Shown piece after piece: positions 60,278-64,000 of a DNA stretch of 64,000 bases (its first letter is position 1; every line of letters begins with the position of its first letter). The position numbers and the translations under genes are program-made. Source of the stretch: Thalassospira marina. GTDB taxonomy: Bacteria > Pseudomonadota > Alphaproteobacteria > Rhodospirillales > Thalassospiraceae. The notes under the pieces are model-generated. The model was not told the DNA's origin and made no database searches. It worked only from the letters and a program-made list of their open reading frames with translations. The DNA lies in NCBI RefSeq assembly GCF_002844375.1, contig NZ_CP024199.1, positions 3,760,001 to 3,824,000 on the forward strand. Direction: 5' to 3'.

Positions 60278-61582
60278 CTATTCTTCGCGGAAGGCGCGCT
60301 GGAAACTATCCGTGATCGGTTCAAACAGATAAGCCAGAATTGTGCGCGCACCTGTTACTATTTCAAGTTGCGCTGCCATACCAGGCGAAAGGATCATGCC
60401 TTCATGTTCCGCCAGGCTTTCGGCATCAATTTCCACCATCGCACGGAAATAGGGGCGACCATCCCCGTCGGTCAGACGGTCTGGTGACACATCCACGACC
60501 TCGCCCTTAACCGGTGCAAACCAGCGCTGGCTAAAGGCCGTCACACGGATATTCACCAGCAGCCCCGGCGAGACCACATCGATATCGTTGGGTGAAATGC
60601 GCCCCTCAATCACCAGCTGGTCGTCGTGGGGGACAATTTCCAGAATGGGTGCACCGGGCGGAATAACCCCGCCAACGGTTGTAAATTTCAGGTCTGTCAC
60701 TGTGCCTTCCGACGGCGCAATGATCTTTGATCGCGCCAGCACATCCTCGGCCGAACGCAACCTTTCTGTCAGGTCGGAAAGGTCCGCCTGCACATCGCGC
60801 AACTCGGTATTGACGGTTTCAAGGTGATCACGCTTCAACTGCGCCTGACTGGCGCGAACCTGTTGAATTTGCTGTTCAATCCGTGAAATATCCGCCGAAT
60901 AGCGACCAATATTTCCCAGATTGTCCACCAGACGGCTTTCAAGCTGCAATAAGCGTGTGCGGCGCGCATAGCCCTTTTCCACCATCGGTTTAACCATCGC
61001 CAGTTCTTCCTTGACGATGCCAACCTGCTGCTGGGAGGCAATTTTCTGTTCTGTCGTGGCGGAAATCTCGTTGCGCAGCTCCTTTATGCGCTCATCATAA
61101 AGCTGCAATTCCCCGCGAAAGGCATTGGTGCGGCTTTCAAACAGGTCCTGTTGGGCCACCACCAGATCCTTGTGTTGAGACGGGTTCAAATCAGCCGGCC
61201 ACGCCACATGGTCCAGCCCCTGACGTTCTGCATTCAGCCGCGCCTGGGTTGCAAGCGCGTTCAAATGGCGCTTATAAAGCAAATCATAACTGGCGCGCGC
61301 ACGGGTATCATCAAGCTCGATCAGGGTTTGCCCCGCCACCACCCGGGCACCATTGCGCACCAGTATTTTGCGAATAATGCCACCTTCAAGATGCTGCACC
61401 GTTTGCCGACCGGAGAAAGGCGCAACCACCCCACTGGCAATCGCAGCCGAGTTGATGCGTGCCGTTGCCGCCCACAAAAAGACCGATCCAAACCCCAAAA
61501 TCAGGATCAAAAGCCCGATACGAACCAGCGGCTTTACATCGGTATCCAGGGTTCGTACCGACGGCAGCTCAACACCATTCAT
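60278..61582 (-). CDS. HlyD-family membrane fusion protein of a type I secretion system
   Basis: The 434-residue adaptor has a short cytoplasmic N terminus, one membrane helix (about 20-42, VRIGLLILILGFGSVFLWAA) and a lipoyl-type half motif (HLEGGIIRKILVRNGARVVAGQ cut short). A long periplasmic coiled coil (about 100-285) follows, then the second lipoyl half with IIAPSEGTVTDLKF and a beta-barrel domain with GLLVNIRVTAFSQRW. It ends LFEPITDSFQRAFREE. The PrtE/HlyD pattern is clear. It would connect the ABC transporter to an outer-membrane TolC protein, which is not encoded in this window. Its ATG overlaps the ABC gene's stop (ATGA), indicating translational coupling. Confidence 0.95.
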   Translation of the reverse strand: MNGVELPSVRTLDTDVKPLVRIGLLILILGFGSVFLWAATARINSAAIASGVVAPFSGRQTVQHLEGGIIRKILVRNGARVVAGQTLIELDDTRARASYDLLYKRHLNALATQARLNAERQGLDHVAWPADLNPSQHKDLVVAQQDLFESRTNAFRGELQLYDERIKELRNEISATTEQKIASQQQVGIVKEELAMVKPMVEKGYARRTRLLQLESRLVDNLGNIGRYSADISRIEQQIQQVRASQAQLKRDHLETVNTELRDVQADLSDLTERLRSAEDVLARSKIIAPSEGTVTDLKFTTVGGVIPPGAPILEIVPHDDQLVIEGRISPNDIDVVSPGLLVNIRVTAFSQRWFAPVKGEVVDVSPDRLTDGDGRPYFRAMVEIDAESLAEHEGMILSPGMAAQLEIVTGARTILAYLFEPITDSFQRAFREE

Positions 61583-63915
61583 CGGGTGCCTCCCTGCCGG
61601 CGCCCGGCGGAGCCTTCAACCACACGCAATTGCGGGCGGCCATCAGCACCGGTTTTTACGCGCGGCTGGCGGCTCTGGCTTTGAGATTGGGATTGAGATT
61701 GAGCAGCGGGTTGAGAGCGCACTTGCCCCTGTGCCGCCACACCTTGCCCTGCTTCCTGCTGGCGGGCAACTTCACGGGCGGTTTTCTCGCGGCTCAGGCG
61801 GGCTTTTTGCTGTTTACGGGCGGCAAGCTTCTGAGCTTCGGCCTGTTTGCGGCGCGCCACATCACGCGGGCCTTCGCCACGATCAAGCCCCGCATCAGCG
61901 CGGCTGGGCGGTGCAATGGGCCGCATCACCTTCATCGTGCCACTTGCCGTGCTGCGCATTTCCTGTTTTTGCCCGGCGGCAGCTTGCGCACCTGTCGCTT
62001 TGCGACGGGTGCCATCCTGGTTCATACCGGCATCAGGGTTGCGACGGCGCACCAATTCGGGGTTCGGCACCGCCATTTTTTGCGGTGTAATGCGCATTTG
62101 CCCATCGGTTGCCATGCCAGCGTCGCCTTCGCGCATGGCGGCAGGTATGGGTGGGGCAGCAGGCGTTGGCAAGGCATCATTGCCACGGGGCCGTGGGGCA
62201 CCGGGCATGGCGGGCATTGCCGATTGCATGCCTCCCGCATTCACCGGCACCACCCGTATCTGCCCACCCGAAAGCGCAATAATAGCATCCGCGCGCTTTA
62301 ACACTTCACGTTCATGGCTAACGATAAAGGCCGTAATGCCAGCCCGGCGAACAATATCGATCAGGTTGGTGACATATTCCATCCGCCCTTCATCAAGGGC
62401 GGTTGTCGGCTCATCAAGCAGCAACAGGCGCGGCTTGCCATAAAGGGCCGCGGCAAGGGCGATCAACTGGCGCTGCCCGCCCGAAAGGTTGGTCCCCCCC
62501 CGATCAAGCTTGGTATCGTAACCATCGGGCAGATCAAGAATGAATTTATGCGCCCCGGCCAGTTCGGCCGCCTGCACAATTTCGCGCGGATCGGCCGATC
62601 CCAGCCGGGCAATATTTTCAGCAATGCTACCGGGAAACAGAAACGGGTTTTGCGCCAGATAGCCAATTTGCGGGCCGATCTGGGCACGATCAAGTTTCGA
62701 GGCTTCGATATCATCAAGCTTGACCGAACCTGAAGCCGGTGACCAGATGCCCATCAGCAATTTCAAAAGGGCGGTTTTGCCCACGCCGTTAAACCCGGCA
62801 ACACTGACAACCTGGCCCGCACCCACCTTGAATGAAAAACCCTTGAACAGCACATTGCGGCTGCCGGGCGGGGCAAAGACCAGGCGGTCAACCGAAACAG
62901 CCATGCCCTTTGCCCTGGCAGGCGGGGCGGGCAGGCGCGGTTTGCGCTCCAGCAAAATACGATTGAGCCGCTCAAACGAATTGCGGGCAGACGTCCAGGA
63001 CCGCCAGGCAGCCACTGCCCCATCAAACGGGGCCAGGCCGCGCATACCCAAAATCATCGACGCCACCATGATACCAATCGTGATGCTTTCGCTTAGCACC
63101 AGATAGGCACCAGTGCCAATGAAGCACACCTGCATGGAAAGGCGGATGAAATGCGACAGGGTGGTTGATGTGCCAACGCGACGGCTGGTTTGCCCTTCCC
63201 AATACAGGGCGTCGGACTGGTCCGCCTGCCAGCGCGCTCGCGCTGCCGGCGTCATGCCCATGGCTTCCATCGCCTCGGCATTGCGGACATAGGTTTCTTC
63301 CTGGGCAATGCCCCGGTTTTGCGACTGCTCGGAACGATCCACCGAAATGCGGCCTGCAGCCTCGTTGGCAACGGCGATCAAAATCAGGATCACCGCCCCC
63401 CCCAGCGCAACCATGCCCAGGCGGATATCAAAAATGAAAACCACGCCGATATAAACCGGTGCCCACATGAAATCGATCAGGGCAAAGGGGCCAGACCCGG
63501 TTAAAAACCCGCGCAGACCATAAAGATCGCGCAAGGGGCGTTGCCGGTTGGGCATGCCGCGTGATGCCTGTTCGACCACATGGGCGAACAAATCCCCGCC
63601 AAGCCCCAGATCAAGCCCGGTCCCGACGCGGATCAAAACGCGGGATCGCAATTGCTCCATCGCGGCAATGAATACCAGAACAATGGCAATACCAAGCGTT
63701 AGCAAAAACAGCGTATCAAAGCTGCGCGAGGACAGAACGCGGTCAAAGACCTGCATCGAATAGATGGGGATGACCATGTTCAGCAGATTGATCACCATGC
63801 TGAAGCCACCCACAATACCGATCGACCGCCAGAACATCCGTTCTAGCGGGGTACGGTCACCTTCGCGGTTACGACCGGTTATTATTCCGGTGCGGGCTTT
63901 TTTCGGCAGGGCCAT
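61579..63915 (-). CDS. Type I secretion ABC transporter (PrtD-type) with long basic C-terminal tail
   Basis: The 778-residue protein has an N-terminal membrane domain of about six helices (MFWRSIGIVGGFSMVINLLN, IDFMWAPVYIGVVFIFDIRLG) and an ATPase domain with Walker A GFNGVGKT (about 371-378), signature LSGGQRQ (about 478), Walker B LLLLDEPTTALD (about 505) and the switch His in VSH. There is no C39 peptidase-like domain, in line with RTX substrates. After the ATPase (about residue 560) it continues for some 220 residues of Pro/Gln/Arg/Ala-rich, basic low-complexity sequence including a Gln-Ser run; PrtD proteins normally end near 580. The start at 63915 is preferred; the frame is open to 63981. 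It probably exports the giant RTX protein. Confidence 0.93.
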   Translation of the reverse strand: MALPKKARTGIITGRNREGDRTPLERMFWRSIGIVGGFSMVINLLNMVIPIYSMQVFDRVLSSRSFDTLFLLTLGIAIVLVFIAAMEQLRSRVLIRVGTGLDLGLGGDLFAHVVEQASRGMPNRQRPLRDLYGLRGFLTGSGPFALIDFMWAPVYIGVVFIFDIRLGMVALGGAVILILIAVANEAAGRISVDRSEQSQNRGIAQEETYVRNAEAMEAMGMTPAARARWQADQSDALYWEGQTSRRVGTSTTLSHFIRLSMQVCFIGTGAYLVLSESITIGIMVASMILGMRGLAPFDGAVAAWRSWTSARNSFERLNRILLERKPRLPAPPARAKGMAVSVDRLVFAPPGSRNVLFKGFSFKVGAGQVVSVAGFNGVGKTALLKLLMGIWSPASGSVKLDDIEASKLDRAQIGPQIGYLAQNPFLFPGSIAENIARLGSADPREIVQAAELAGAHKFILDLPDGYDTKLDRGGTNLSGGQRQLIALAAALYGKPRLLLLDEPTTALDEGRMEYVTNLIDIVRRAGITAFIVSHEREVLKRADAIIALSGGQIRVVPVNAGGMQSAMPAMPGAPRPRGNDALPTPAAPPIPAAMREGDAGMATDGQMRITPQKMAVPNPELVRRRNPDAGMNQDGTRRKATGAQAAAGQKQEMRSTASGTMKVMRPIAPPSRADAGLDRGEGPRDVARRKQAEAQKLAARKQQKARLSREKTAREVARQQEAGQGVAAQGQVRSQPAAQSQSQSQSQSRQPRVKTGADGRPQLRVVEGSAGRRQGGTR

Positions 63916-64000
63916 CCTGATCCCGTTTAAACAGGGCCGCGTTCCTGCGGCCGATCCCCAACAGCGCTCATCCCGGCGCAAAAAGCGGCAGGATGCACTA

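Overview
This window looks like part of an alphaproteobacterial chromosome, probably a free-living, possibly marine, Rhodospirillales-type organism of the Thalassospira kind. That assignment is an inference from gene content (SecA, ArgJ, MutA/MutB/MeaB, PhhA with an Lrp-type regulator, a Rhizobium etli-type asparaginase, glutathione-independent formaldehyde dehydrogenase) and codon style; no rRNA or tRNA is present to fix it. No prophage, IS element or CRISPR array was seen.

Layout. 1-10.4 kb holds housekeeping genes: a GcvA-like LysR regulator, secA, a secreted or cell-surface gene pair of unknown function (the second protein has EF-hand-like calcium loops), a periplasmic parvulin-type prolyl isomerase, argJ and a pentapeptide-repeat protein. 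10.8-14.8 kb is a tight three-gene signalling operon: receiver-HDOD, receiver plus a degenerate HD-GYP-like domain, and a PAS histidine kinase. 14.9-23.2 kb is metabolic and regulatory: YnfA, asparaginase, an exported unknown protein, an Lrp regulator divergent from phhA, a single-domain receiver, a LysR regulator divergent from an NmrA-like reductase, and an MFS exporter. 23.4-29.2 kb is a methylmalonyl-CoA mutase operon (mutA-mutB-meaB) with a cobalamin riboswitch in its leader. 29.3-32.3 kb holds a 50-residue coiled-coil protein, a VOC protein, a DusC-type tRNA-dihydrouridine synthase and fdhA. An A/T-richer stretch (about 32.7-33.6 kb) carries one membrane-anchored protein of unknown function.

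The right 30 kb (33.7-63.9 kb, all minus strand) is the outstanding part. It is a type I secretion locus with a PrtD/HlyB-type ABC transporter that has an unusual long basic C-terminal tail, an HlyD-type adaptor overlapping it by 4 nt, and then one uninterrupted 26.4-kb gene for an 8785-residue RTX protein. That protein consists almost wholly of calcium-binding glycine/aspartate nonapeptides. It also has fourteen recurring DF...D.I.L modules, seven copies of a second module confined to the C-terminal half, several recent tandem duplications, a five-copy Gly/Ser/Thr/Asp/Glu-rich spacer array near the N terminus and one non-RTX island. It starts at TTG behind a strong Shine-Dalgarno sequence and has a plausible promoter of its own. 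No outer-membrane TolC partner is in the window. A giant, cysteine-poor, strongly acidic, calcium-loaded extracellular or surface protein is the simplest reading; its biological job (adhesin, S-layer-like coat, matrix) is inference.
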